Position numbers and translations under genes: made by a program. The notes below the pieces were generated by a model that had not been told where the DNA came from, ran no database searches, and saw only the letters and a program-made list of their open reading frames with translations. This document shows, one piece after another, positions 7,144 to 14,800 of a stretch of 37,246 nucleotides of DNA. The stretch is from assembly GCA_002714465.1 (NCBI GenBank), contig PAXL01000020.1, positions 30,454 through 67,699 of the forward strand. The letters are read 5' to 3'. The stretch comes from Gemmatimonadota bacterium (GTDB lineage Bacteria > Latescibacterota > UBA2968). How positions within the stretch are numbered: position 1 is the stretch's first letter; each line of letters starts with the position of its first letter.

Positions 7144-9789
7144 CTACCCCTCAACCATTCCCCGCACAATGTCCGCCACCTTCGACAAGGCGTCCGGGAT
7201 TCTCTCTGGATCCTTGCCGCCTGCCTGTGCGAGGTGAGGTTTCCCCCCGCCGCCACCACCGACGACCTTCGCCACGTCCCTGACGATGTTACCGGCGTGC
7301 ACGCCCCGTGAAATCAGATCATCCGTCACGACCGCGATCAAGGAGGCCTTACCGCTGAGAGACGCCCCGATCACGCCGACTCCCTGATCCTTCAGACCCT
7401 CGCGCAGCTTGTCTGCCATCGACCTGAACGAATCCATGTCCGCCACGTCCACTGCCCCTGTGGTGATTCGAATTTCGCCCAATGCGGTCGCATTTGAGAT
7501 CAGGCCGTCAACAACGGAGCCAGCCGACTTCTTGCGGACGCTCGCTACTTCGCGTTCGAGCTCCTTGTTCCGCTCGACCAGATGTTCCACACGGCCGGTC
7601 AAACGCTCTTGGTCCGTACCAAGGAGAGTGGACAGCGTTGCGATCAGGCTAGATTCGCCCTTCACGAGCTGTTCCGCACACCGGCCGCTGACCGCCTCGA
7701 GGCGCCTTACGCCTGCTGCCGTACCCGTCTCGCTCGTAAACCGCACCAACCCGGCCTGACCCGTCGTGCTGAGATGTGTTCCACCGCACAGCTCCAAACT
7801 GTAGTGGCCGATCCTGACCGTCCTTACTGTCTCTCCGTACTTCTCGGAGAACAGCATCATAGCGCCCATTTCCTTCGCGCTATCTAAGCTGGCGAAGGCG
7901 ATCTCAACCGCCATGTTCTCGCGAATCATTTCATTGACGCGGGACTCGATCCTGTTCAGCACCTCCTCTGACACCGGTTCCATGTGGGTGAAGTCGAATC
8001 GCATCCGGTCCGGACCGACATACGAGCCGGCTTGGTGAACGTGCGTTCCAAGCTCCTCACGCAGTGCCGCGTGAACGAGATGGGTCAGCGTGTGGTTCCG
8101 CGCCGTATCCAGCCTGAGTGACTCGTCGACCTTTGCATCGACGGTCTGACCGTTCAACTCGGGTAGCGAGCCCGTCTCCATCTCGCCTTCGTGAACGATC
8201 GATTCGCCATTCTTGTAGGTGTTCTCCACCAGAAAGACACAACCGTTCGCGTGAATCGAACCCCGGTCACCGATCTGACCGCCCGATTCCGCGTAGAATG
8301 GTGTCTCCTCCAGAAACACGGTCTGTTTTCCGCCCTGCATCTCTTGGATGGCCACCACCTTCGTGCTCGCGGTTAGCGTGTCGTAACCTACGAACTCTGA
8401 ATGTCGCTCGGGTAGGAACCCTTCCCCCAGCGCCTGCTGAGCGCCGCCCGCTTTCCGGGTTGCTTCCCGAGACCGGTTCTTCTGCTCCTCCATCGCACGC
8501 TCGAACCCGGTCGTATCGACTTTAATCCCTTTCTCGGCCGCCATCAGTTCGGTCAGATCTATCGGAAAACCGTATGTGTCGTAGAGCTGAAATGCGTCCT
8601 CACCGGAGATGCTCCCGGACGCGGACACGGATTCGAAGATCTCAAGCCCCCTATCAAGAGTCTTGTTGAACCCCTCCTCCTCCGAACGAATCACTCGCTC
8701 GATGTGGTCACGCTTCTCGCGGACCTCCGGGAAGGAGTCACCCATGACCTCAGCGATCGTCTCTGCAAGCTCGTGAATGAAAGGCTCCTGCATCCCAAGC
8801 GTTCGCCCATACCGAGCCGCACGCCGTAGGATTCTCCGCAGGACATAGCCTCGTCCCTCATTGGAGGGCAGCGCGCCGTCGGCAATCGAGAACGCAAGCG
8901 ACCGTATGTGATCGCCAATCACTTGGATCGCGACCTTGTTATCCGCGTTGTAGGGCTGCCTAGTGATCTCGCTGACCGCCACGATGATCGGCTGGAATAG
9001 GTCCGTCTCGTAGTTAGAGCCAACGCCCTGAAGGACCGAGCAGATCCGCTCGAATCCCATCCCGGTGTCCACGTGCTTGTTAGGAAGCGTCTGCAGATCG
9101 CCGCTCTCGCCTCGGTTATACTGGATGAAGACGAGATTCCAGAGCTCAAGGTAATCGGGGCCATCCAGGTCCGGTTCTGTAGACTGACTCGACGGGTCGC
9201 TACCTGTGTAGAAGTGGATCTCCGAACACGGTCCACAGGGACCGATCTCGCCCATCTCCCAGAAGTTATCCTTCTTCCCAAGACGCAGGACACGTCCCTG
9301 AAAAATGTCGGTGACCTCATACCAGAGGGATTCCGCCTCGGTATCCGCCTCGAAACCGTCCGCCTCGTCCCCGCCGAACACTGTGGCCCAGAGCCTTTCT
9401 TTCGGGAGCTGCCAGACCTGGGTCAGAAGCTCCCAGGCCCACTCGATCGCTTCGCGCTTGTAATAATCTCCAAAAGACCAGTTCCCGAGCATCTCAAAAA
9501 AGGTGTGGTGTCCGGGGCTGTGTCCGACCTCCTCGAGATCATTGTGCTTTCCGGACACACGAATGCACTTCTGCGTATCGGCGGCACGAGTGTAGTCTCG
9601 ACGCCCTGTCCCGAGGAACACATCCTTGAATTGATTCATTCCGGCGTTCGTGAACAGAAGCGTCGGATCATCTTGCGGCGCAACAGGTGCACTGGGCACG
9701 ATCGTGTGCTGCTTGCTCTCGAAGAACTCAAGGAAGTCCCGGCTAACCTGCTCCGCCGATGTGAGTGTTTTTGGTGTGGCTAATTCCAT
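7144..9789 (-). CDS. alaS: Alanyl-tRNA synthetase
   Basis: Charges tRNA-Ala with alanine and hydrolyses mischarged Ser/Gly-tRNA-Ala. At 881 residues it is full length. The class II aminoacylation domain begins near residue 15 (LEFFESKQHTIVPSAP, DPTLLFTNAGMNQFK). The editing domain carries the zinc-binding HTLTH at about 565-569 and CGGTH at about 667-671, and a coiled stretch (LVERNKELEREVASVRKK) leads to the C-Ala domain with VVGGGGGGKPHLAQAGG. The ATG start lies 12 bases after the recX stop; the recA-recX-alaS order is common in bacteria. A tRNA-Ala(CGC) gene occurs in the same window. It is followed after 3 bases by the GGGP synthase. Confidence 0.97.
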   Translation of the reverse strand: MELATPKTLTSAEQVSRDFLEFFESKQHTIVPSAPVAPQDDPTLLFTNAGMNQFKDVFLGTGRRDYTRAADTQKCIRVSGKHNDLEEVGHSPGHHTFFEMLGNWSFGDYYKREAIEWAWELLTQVWQLPKERLWATVFGGDEADGFEADTEAESLWYEVTDIFQGRVLRLGKKDNFWEMGEIGPCGPCSEIHFYTGSDPSSQSTEPDLDGPDYLELWNLVFIQYNRGESGDLQTLPNKHVDTGMGFERICSVLQGVGSNYETDLFQPIIVAVSEITRQPYNADNKVAIQVIGDHIRSLAFSIADGALPSNEGRGYVLRRILRRAARYGRTLGMQEPFIHELAETIAEVMGDSFPEVREKRDHIERVIRSEEEGFNKTLDRGLEIFESVSASGSISGEDAFQLYDTYGFPIDLTELMAAEKGIKVDTTGFERAMEEQKNRSREATRKAGGAQQALGEGFLPERHSEFVGYDTLTASTKVVAIQEMQGGKQTVFLEETPFYAESGGQIGDRGSIHANGCVFLVENTYKNGESIVHEGEMETGSLPELNGQTVDAKVDESLRLDTARNHTLTHLVHAALREELGTHVHQAGSYVGPDRMRFDFTHMEPVSEEVLNRIESRVNEMIRENMAVEIAFASLDSAKEMGAMMLFSEKYGETVRTVRIGHYSLELCGGTHLSTTGQAGLVRFTSETGTAAGVRRLEAVSGRCAEQLVKGESSLIATLSTLLGTDQERLTGRVEHLVERNKELEREVASVRKKSAGSVVDGLISNATALGEIRITTGAVDVADMDSFRSMADKLREGLKDQGVGVIGASLSGKASLIAVVTDDLISRGVHAGNIVRDVAKVVGGGGGGKPHLAQAGGKDPERIPDALSKVADIVRGMVEG

Positions 9790-9801
9790 AGAAATGCCCC
9801 G

Positions 9802-10443
9802 TCAATCAGGGTAGTGACGGGGATCCGACTCCTCTTCCCAATTTTCTATACCCTTCTCAATACAATCCCACGCGCGTGCCGTTACAGAGCCAACGACATC
9901 GGGAGAAAAACCGCGCCGGGCAAGGAACGAATACATCCTGTTCATCGCCTTGTTACGATCAAGTTGAAGATAACGAGAACGTCTTGCGGACAAAAGACGA
10001 AAGGCAACTGCCTCGACGTTCAGGTCGCCAAAAACCTTTGCTAGTGTCTCTTCGATCAGATCGGCGTCCACTCCTCGACGAGCCAAGTCTCGGCGCAACA
10101 CGAGCTGTCCGGCCGGTCTCAGTCGCAGCCGCTCCTCAACAAAGCGAGCAGCGAAATCGCGGTCGTCGATCGCGCGGATCCGCTGGAGCGTGGAGAGCGT
10201 CTCTTCCACCACAGCCTTCCTGAAGCCGCGCCGGTAGAGTTTGTCCCGGATCTCTTTCCGTGTATAGGCGCGGCGTCCGAGGAGCTGGAAAGCTGCCTTC
10301 TTGGCCTTCTCCAGATCGGGGTTGATTGTGAAGAGACCCGAGTTCAGGTGTTTGTTCATGCGCGCATGGATCAGATTAGGATTTTCAATGGGTTGAGGCA
10401 CCGAAAGTTTTGGGTCGCCGATATTGCTCAAAGACGGCGGCAC
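9802..10443 (-). CDS. recX: Regulatory protein RecX
   Basis: Small cytosolic modulator that binds RecA filaments and inhibits or caps them. The conserved helical repeats run from about residue 45: AFQLLGRRAYTRKEIRDKL, ETLSTLQRIRAIDDRDFAARFVEER, then a second helical unit with ARRGFSPDVV near the end. Length is 213 residues from a GTG at 10443; the first 28 residues are not family-like, and an ATG at 10359 (185 residues) is an equally plausible start. Neither start has a clear ribosome site. It sits between recA (352 bases upstream) and alaS (12 bases downstream), the classical position. Confidence 0.88.
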   Translation of the reverse strand: MPPSLSNIGDPKLSVPQPIENPNLIHARMNKHLNSGLFTINPDLEKAKKAAFQLLGRRAYTRKEIRDKLYRRGFRKAVVEETLSTLQRIRAIDDRDFAARFVEERLRLRPAGQLVLRRDLARRGVDADLIEETLAKVFGDLNVEAVAFRLLSARRSRYLQLDRNKAMNRMYSFLARRGFSPDVVGSVTARAWDCIEKGIENWEEESDPRHYPD

Positions 10444-10564
10444 CTGTGGATCAGATCGTGCAAACTAAGAGCTTCTTTCCTCGCAAGCTCTGTCGGCGCG
10501 CCTGGCTATTGACGCCTCGCCCCGTTGGAGTGCTCAACTCACAGCCCGAAGTCTTCTTCGTCTC

Positions 10565-10598
10565 CCCTGCCTTCGCAGGGACAAGCTTTGTATTTTGA
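10565..10598. repeat. Small REP-like hairpin repeat, copy 1
   Basis: CCCTGC (10565-10570) and GCAGGG (10575-10580) form a perfect 6-bp stem with a CTTC loop, followed by ACAAGCTTTGTATTT. The stretch from 10570 matches 35393-35420 with few changes (CCTTCGCAGG, ACA, GCTT, GTA, TT shared in order). Both copies are intergenic. Confidence 0.5.
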
Positions 10599-10734
10599 TG
10601 GTTCAGTCGATACTCACTGCCCCGCGGACTTGCCTGTGTTGCAAATCTCCCCACTCTCCGCTTGGCTCTACCAAACCCTCTCTCTCCTGTTTTCTCCGTG
10701 GTTGTTTTCAGATTTTCTATACCTGTAAACGACA

Positions 10735-10763
10735 CCGTCCCCGCACCGGAAGCGCGGGGACGG
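10735..10763 (-). terminator. Hairpin after recA, probable terminator
   Basis: A perfect 10-bp inverted repeat, CCGTCCCCGC (10735-10744) and GCGGGGACGG (10754-10763), lies 32 bases after the recA stop. In the minus direction it is followed by TGTCGTTTAC, a weak U-tract, so it may terminate poorly or stabilise the mRNA end while allowing some transcription into recX. Confidence 0.55.
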
Positions 10764-10795
10764 TCGCTGCATCAGGGCGCGTTTAGACGGCGATT

Positions 10796-11902
10796 CTAGA
10801 CGGAAGCCTCTTCGAGCTCTGCAGCTACGCCGTTCGTCTCTGCCGGCTTCGCATCCTCCTCGTCTCCTGTCTCTTCAAGCCCGGACTCCGCAAGCGTCGG
10901 TAGACCAACGGCCATGCGGATCTCGTCTTCGATCTGTCGTGCCATTTTAGAATTTTCCTTGAAGTAGCGTTTAACGTTCTCGCGTCCCTGACCGAGTCGG
11001 GTCTCGCCGTGCGAGAACCAGGTCCCGCTCTTCTGGACGATGCCCTGCAGCTCTGCCAGGTCCAGGACGCCACCTTCGCGCGAAAAGCCCTCGCCGAACA
11101 TCAGATCCATTTCGGCTTCCTTGAACGGAGCCGATACCTTGTTCTTGACGACGCGGACCTTGGTCCGGTTTCCGATCACATTCTGCCCATCCTTGATGGC
11201 CCCGATCCGCCGGATCTCCATACGGACGGAAGAGTAGAACTTGAGCGCGTTCCCGCCTGACGTGGTCTCGGGGTTCCCGAACATCACACCAATTTTCATC
11301 CGAATCTGGTTCACGAAGATGACACAGGTGTTCGACTTGCTGATCGATCCTGTCAGCTTCCTGAGCGCCTGCGACATCAAGCGTGCCTGCAGACCGACGT
11401 GTGTATCCCCCATTTCGCCTTCTAGCTCGGCACGAGGCACAAGGGCCGCGACAGAGTCGACGACGATCACGTCGAAGGCACCGCTGCGAACGAGCGTGTC
11501 CGTAATCTCGAGTGCCTCTTCACCGTTATCGGGCTGAGAGATCAGGAGATTCTCAAGGTCCACACCAATCCGCTCCGCGAGCTCCGGGTTCAAGGCATGC
11601 TCCGCGTCGACAAATGCGGCCACCCCACCGCGCTTGAGCGCCTCAGCGATCACGTGCAAGGTCAGCGTCGTCTTGCCCGATCCTTCGTTCCCGTAGATCT
11701 CGACGATCCGGCCCTTCGGCAGTCCACCCGCTCCAAGGGCGACGTCGAGCGCCAAGGCGCCCGTCGGGATCACCTCGACGGGGACCGAGTTCCCGTCTTC
11801 ACCAGCAAGCCGCATGATCGAGCCCTTGCCGAACTGCTTTTCGATCTGTGATATCGCAGAGTCAACCGACTTCTGCCTGTTATTCTCCACTCGTTTGACC
11901 AT
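10796..11902 (-). CDS. recA: Recombinase RecA
   Basis: DNA-dependent ATPase that forms filaments on single-stranded DNA, catalyses strand exchange and triggers the SOS response. The ATG at 11902 gives 368 residues beginning [16 protein letters not shown]; an in-frame extension to 11986 lacks conservation. Walker A is GNEGSGKTT at 71-79; Walker B lies in [23 protein letters not shown] further on; the filament and DNA-binding signature [13 protein letters not shown] and NQIR follow. The acidic C-terminal tail ([13 protein letters not shown]) is typical. GGGAG stands about 10 bases before the ATG. Its own promoter lies at 11992-12020. Confidence 0.98.
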   Translation of the reverse strand: MVKRVENNRQKSVDSAISQIEKQFGKGSIMRLAGEDGNSVPVEVIPTGALALDVALGAGGLPKGRIVEIYGNEGSGKTTLTLHVIAEALKRGGVAAFVDAEHALNPELAERIGVDLENLLISQPDNGEEALEITDTLVRSGAFDVIVVDSVAALVPRAELEGEMGDTHVGLQARLMSQALRKLTGSISKSNTCVIFVNQIRMKIGVMFGNPETTSGGNALKFYSSVRMEIRRIGAIKDGQNVIGNRTKVRVVKNKVSAPFKEAEMDLMFGEGFSREGGVLDLAELQGIVQKSGTWFSHGETRLGQGRENVKRYFKENSKMARQIEDEIRMAVGLPTLAESGLEETGDEEDAKPAETNGVAAELEEASV

Positions 11903-11991
11903 TCTGGAGTCTCCCTCTCGAATGCTAACCCTCTGGATAACCGGCGCAGTCCGCTGGTTTCTGTCTGTGCCGAACGTGGGTGACAACTGCG

Positions 11992-12020
11992 AATATAGTG
12001 CACATGCGTATACCAGTCAA
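11992..12020 (-). promoter_or_regulatory. Strong sigma70 promoter of recA
   Basis: Minus-strand TTGACT (12020-12015), a 17-base spacer and TATATT (11997-11992) give a near-consensus promoter. Transcription would start around 11985, some 83 bases before the recA ATG. The -35 box contains the stop codon of the thpR remnant. The spacer holds GTGCAC, but I see no full LexA operator of a known type. Confidence 0.75.
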
Positions 12021-12587
12021 GGCCGTGGTGTTCTTCCGAGCGAAATCGTACGGAGGGGAGTAAATTTGGCACCCTTAGGGCCGGGCTCGTTCCGGTTCAG
12101 CACAAGCTCAGCGACCTCGAAGTCCGTGTCGGAGACCCCAACATCCATGTCCCGCAGTGTAACCAGATCGCATCTGCATCTTCCGGGTCCTAGGTGGGGC
12201 CAAAACGGACCCCGCCATCTCTGAAAAACACCGAGACCGGCCATCACGTCATCCGCCCGTCCCCGCAGACTTGTGAACCGAGCAAGCTCTCCACCCAAGC
12301 CGACCCAGATCACTGGTGCTCATGCAGGTTTGGGGAAAACCCCAATCGTGGTAAACGAGAGATCAGAGCCATCTTCACCCTGTCTACCTGATCTATGGAC
12401 CGGGCGATATCCGGGATCCGCTCCGCTTCCACGTCCCCCCAAAAAATTTGAGGGTCTGATAAACGCCGTCCGGTCGCACCCAACGGACACCTAGAATCCG
12501 CTCGCTCAGATCGTGTGACACTTGCTCAAGATACAGTTTGACCGCTTGAGGAAGGTTCGGTGCGATGAAGCTCCGAACGGTTGACAT
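12017..12587 (-). pseudogene. thpR: Broken RNA 2',3'-cyclic phosphodiesterase (ThpR/LigT, 2H phosphoesterase)
   Basis: Three frames together spell a ThpR protein. Frame 1 (from ATG 12587) reads VRSFIAPNLPQAVK ... VRWVRPDGVYQTLKFFGG and ends at a TAG at 12395. A one-base shift in a T6G6 run (12446-12435) would continue as DVEAERIPDIARSIDQVD. A second shift near 12350-12375 joins DLSFTTIGVFPKPA, then an in-frame TGA at 12322-12320, then APVIWVGLGGELARF ... MAGLGVFQ ... PFWPHLGPGR and a ThpR-like C-terminus ending at 12017. Both catalytic HxT motifs are altered (YQT and HLG). The start overlaps the pgpA stop as TGATG, and thpR commonly stands between pgsA and recA, so position agrees with homology. 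Several independent lesions argue against one sequencing error. Confidence 0.82.
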
Positions 12588-13054
12588 CAGAGAAGATGCC
12601 CGATGGAATCGCCGAACAGGTAGATCAAGACGTGCAAACTGGCGTTCACATAGGCACCCGCCACCAAATCATCTAGCATTACACCCCATCCACTGGAGAT
12701 CTCTTCACTCTGTCGTGCCGGCGGCGGTTTGATGATATCGAGGGCCCGGAACCCGAAGAAAGCGGCTATCCCGACCAAGAGAGATTGAGGCAGGAATGCA
12801 GCAGAAACAAAGAAGCCAGCCACCTCGTCGATCACGATGGGGCCGGGGTCGTGACCCCACTCGGCTTCACCCTTGTCCGACACATACACACCAACGAAGA
12901 AGGTCGCAGCGATTAGCAGGACCCATTCGATGCCCGACAGCTCGGGGAGAAAGATGTAAACGAAAAGGGCTACTGCGGTGCCGCACGTCCCGGGAGCAAA
13001 GTGGGAGTATCCCGAGAAGCACGCCGTCGCGATCGTTCGTTCGAAGATGTTCAA
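12587..13054 (-). CDS. pgpA: Phosphatidylglycerophosphatase A
   Basis: Inner-membrane phosphatase that removes phosphate from phosphatidylglycerophosphate to give phosphatidylglycerol. The 155-residue protein has the PgpA motifs SHFAPGTCGT (17-26), VIDEVAGFF with Asp76 and Glu77 as likely metal ligands, and FRALDIIKPPPAR, with several hydrophobic segments (about 27-55, 78-100, 130-150). It overlaps the end of pgsA by 4 bases, and pgsA makes its substrate, so the two are translationally coupled and act in sequence. Its stop overlaps the start of the thpR remnant. Confidence 0.94.
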   Translation of the reverse strand: MNIFERTIATACFSGYSHFAPGTCGTAVALFVYIFLPELSGIEWVLLIAATFFVGVYVSDKGEAEWGHDPGPIVIDEVAGFFVSAAFLPQSLLVGIAAFFGFRALDIIKPPPARQSEEISSGWGVMLDDLVAGAYVNASLHVLIYLFGDSIGHLL

Positions 13055-13695
13055 CCGGTTTCAGCCGTTGAACGTCTATTCGTTATAAGGTAGTGTACGC
13101 CCGATATCACCGCGAAAAGGGTGACACCTGCGACCAGACTATTCAGGAGGAGATGAGACCAGACACCAGTCAACTCGAGGGGGCTCGAGGTCAACTCTGC
13201 CTGGATGACACGGATATTCATGAAGACGAGGATCCCGAAAACTAGAACCAGTTGAAGCATCGTCTTCCACTTTGCCAGACGAGAGGTCACCACCTCTTTG
13301 CCCTTCCGGATCGAGAATACGCGAAATCCCGTAATTGCTGCGTCCCTTATCAGCATTGCCGCAACCAGCCAGGCCTCAACAATCCCGAGCATCACAAAGG
13401 AGATCAGCGCCGAAGAGACGAGAAGCTTGTCCGCAAGCGGATCCATGAATCGGCCAAAGGCCGTGATCGTTCCGTCCCGTCTGGCAATCTTCCCGTCATA
13501 GAGGTCCGTGAGCGACGCGATCGTGAATACGATCAGAGCTAGGATCTTGTTGAACCAGACCTGCGAGAAGATCAGAACCAAGAACACCGGTGTCAGGACG
13601 ATTCTTACGATCGTCAGGACGTTCGGGAACGTAATGATCTGCTCCGAGCCTGAGCTCAGCTTCGGATTGGTCTCGATCGTATTGACCTGGTTCAC
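13051..13695 (-). CDS. pgsA: CDP-diacylglycerol--glycerol-3-phosphate 3-phosphatidyltransferase
   Basis: Membrane enzyme that transfers the phosphatidyl group from CDP-diacylglycerol to glycerol-3-phosphate, the step before PgpA. The complete CDP-alcohol phosphotransferase signature is present: D64, D67, G68, A71, R72, G81, D85, D89 (DLYDGKIARRDG followed by GRFMDPLADK). Hydrophobic spans at about 22-45, 48-62, 92-115, 145-160 and 185-205 fit an integral membrane protein. Length 214 is slightly longer than usual because of a polar N-terminal leader. It starts 3 bases after recR and overlaps pgpA. Confidence 0.95.
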   Translation of the reverse strand: MNQVNTIETNPKLSSGSEQIITFPNVLTIVRIVLTPVFLVLIFSQVWFNKILALIVFTIASLTDLYDGKIARRDGTITAFGRFMDPLADKLLVSSALISFVMLGIVEAWLVAAMLIRDAAITGFRVFSIRKGKEVVTSRLAKWKTMLQLVLVFGILVFMNIRVIQAELTSSPLELTGVWSHLLLNSLVAGVTLFAVISGVHYLITNRRSTAETG

Positions 13696-13698
13696 CTA

Positions 13699-14292
13699 TC
13701 AGAGTTCCCGGCGCCCTTCGAGCGCGCGTGAGAGAGTTACCTGGTCCGCCAGCGACAGGTCACTACCGACCGGCAGCCCCCTTGCGATCTGGGTAATCTG
13801 GACACCACTATTCGAGAGCGCCTGGCTGATATACTGGGCGGTCGCATCTCCTTCTACCGTCGGCTCGTTCGCCAAGATAACCTCGCGTGCCTTACCGGAT
13901 GCAATCCGAGCCTCCAGCTCTGCGATCTTCAAATCCTCTGGTCCTATCCCATCCAGCGGCGATAACCGTCCGCCCAAGACGTGGTAAACGCCACGATAAC
14001 TGTTGGTCCTTTCGACGGCAATCAGATTAGCGACGGCGTCGACAACCATGATCGTAGAACCATCGCGACGCATATCCGAACAGATTCGACACGGATCCTC
14101 GACGGCAAGGTTGAAGCAGGTCGAACACTCCAGAACGTTCGTCTTGATCTCAACGAGCAGGTCCGCCAGCTGGCGCACCTCGTCGGTCGACCAGGTCAGT
14201 AAATCAAGCGCGATACGCCGCGCGGACTTCGGACCCACGCCGGGAAAACGTCCCAGTCCCTTTGCCAGTCTATCGATCGGATCGTCTGCCAT
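13699..14292 (-). CDS. recR: Recombination mediator protein RecR
   Basis: Ring-forming DNA-binding protein that works with RecF and RecO to load RecA on gapped DNA. The 197 residues show a helix-hairpin-helix (LGRFPGVGPKSARRIAL, about 13-29), a C4 zinc finger (Cys56, Cys59, Cys68, Cys71) and a Toprim domain (TIMVVDAVANLIAVERT, then ANEPTVEGDATAQYI). It follows ybaB by 92 bases, an arrangement widely conserved (dnaX-ybaB-recR), and leads directly into pgsA. Confidence 0.97.
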   Translation of the reverse strand: MADDPIDRLAKGLGRFPGVGPKSARRIALDLLTWSTDEVRQLADLLVEIKTNVLECSTCFNLAVEDPCRICSDMRRDGSTIMVVDAVANLIAVERTNSYRGVYHVLGGRLSPLDGIGPEDLKIAELEARIASGKAREVILANEPTVEGDATAQYISQALSNSGVQITQIARGLPVGSDLSLADQVTLSRALEGRREL

Positions 14293-14360
14293 TCGCCCTA
14301 CCGCTTGGTGGAACCCTAGGCACAGCCAAGGGACAACAAGCCTTACCCTTGTGACTACGC

Positions 14361-14381
14361 CGCCGTGCTCCGCACTGTGAC
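14361..14381. repeat. Small hairpin repeat between ybaB and recR
   Basis: CGCCGTGC, TCC, GCACTGTG form an 8-bp stem with one mismatch and one wobble pair. The sequence CGCCGTGCTC.GCAC.GTGAC recurs at 31074-31094 after the ClC gene. It lies immediately after the ybaB stop in the minus direction, without a clear U-tract. Confidence 0.4.
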
Positions 14382-14384
14382 GTA

Positions 14385-14717
14385 CTAAATCCCCAATCCT
14401 GGCGGCATCATCCCCGGTGGGATCATCCCTGCCGTAGCCTGCTGCATCTCTTTCTCGACGAGTGCCTGAGCCTCCTCACGAGCCTGCTGGATCGCGGCCA
14501 GAACGAGATCCTCAAGCATCTCTACGTCTTCGGGATCCACCACTTCGGGGTTGATCTTGATTCTCGTGATATCCAGGTGGCCGTTCGCCGTCGCAACGAC
14601 CATACCGCCGCCGGCATCTCCTTCAACGGATTTCGAAGCGAGCCCCTCCTGCACCCTGGCCATCTTCGCCTGGAGCTTCTGGGCCTGCTTCATCATCCCG
14701 CCCATTCCCTTAGCCAT
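14385..14717 (-). CDS. ybaB: Nucleoid-associated protein YbaB/EbfC
   Basis: Small DNA-binding dimer associated with the nucleoid. The start is set at ATG 14717 because GGGAG lies 9 bases before it; the ATG at 14726 would sit directly on that site. The product is 110 residues: MAKGMGGMMKQAQKLQAKM, a basic/amphipathic first helix, then a GGGMVVATANGHLDITRIKINPE beta stretch and a long second helix, followed by a methionine/proline-rich tail (GMIPPGMMPPG). Position between dnaX and recR is the standard one. Confidence 0.94.
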   Translation of the reverse strand: MAKGMGGMMKQAQKLQAKMARVQEGLASKSVEGDAGGGMVVATANGHLDITRIKINPEVVDPEDVEMLEDLVLAAIQQAREEAQALVEKEMQQATAGMIPPGMMPPGLGI

Positions 14718-14800
14718 CTGAATCATCTCCCGTCTGTTATATCACGTCAGAATTCGTGTAACGCATCACCGCTGAATGCTTGTCTCACAGAGACCCGCAC

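Larger units (their letters stand above)
10444..10795. other. recA-recX intergenic space
   Basis: 352 bases without a credible gene. It holds a hairpin after recA (10735-10763) and a small repeat with the stem CCCTGC/GCAGGG (10565-10580) that has a relative near 35.39 kb. The short open frames here have no codon structure or motif. Confidence 0.6.

Noticed and set aside
10451..10735. Minus-strand 94-residue open frame between recA and recX
   Set aside because: It covers repeat and hairpin sequence, has no ribosome site and no protein-like pattern.
11998..12014. Possible LexA operator with GTGCA in the recA promoter spacer
   Set aside because: Only half of the Fibrobacter-type TGCNC-N4-GTGCA pattern is present and no GAAC-N4-GTTC or CTG-N10-CAG site was found.
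11814..12224. Plus-strand 136-residue open frame across the recA promoter
   Set aside because: It runs antisense to recA and the thpR remnant and has no features of its own.
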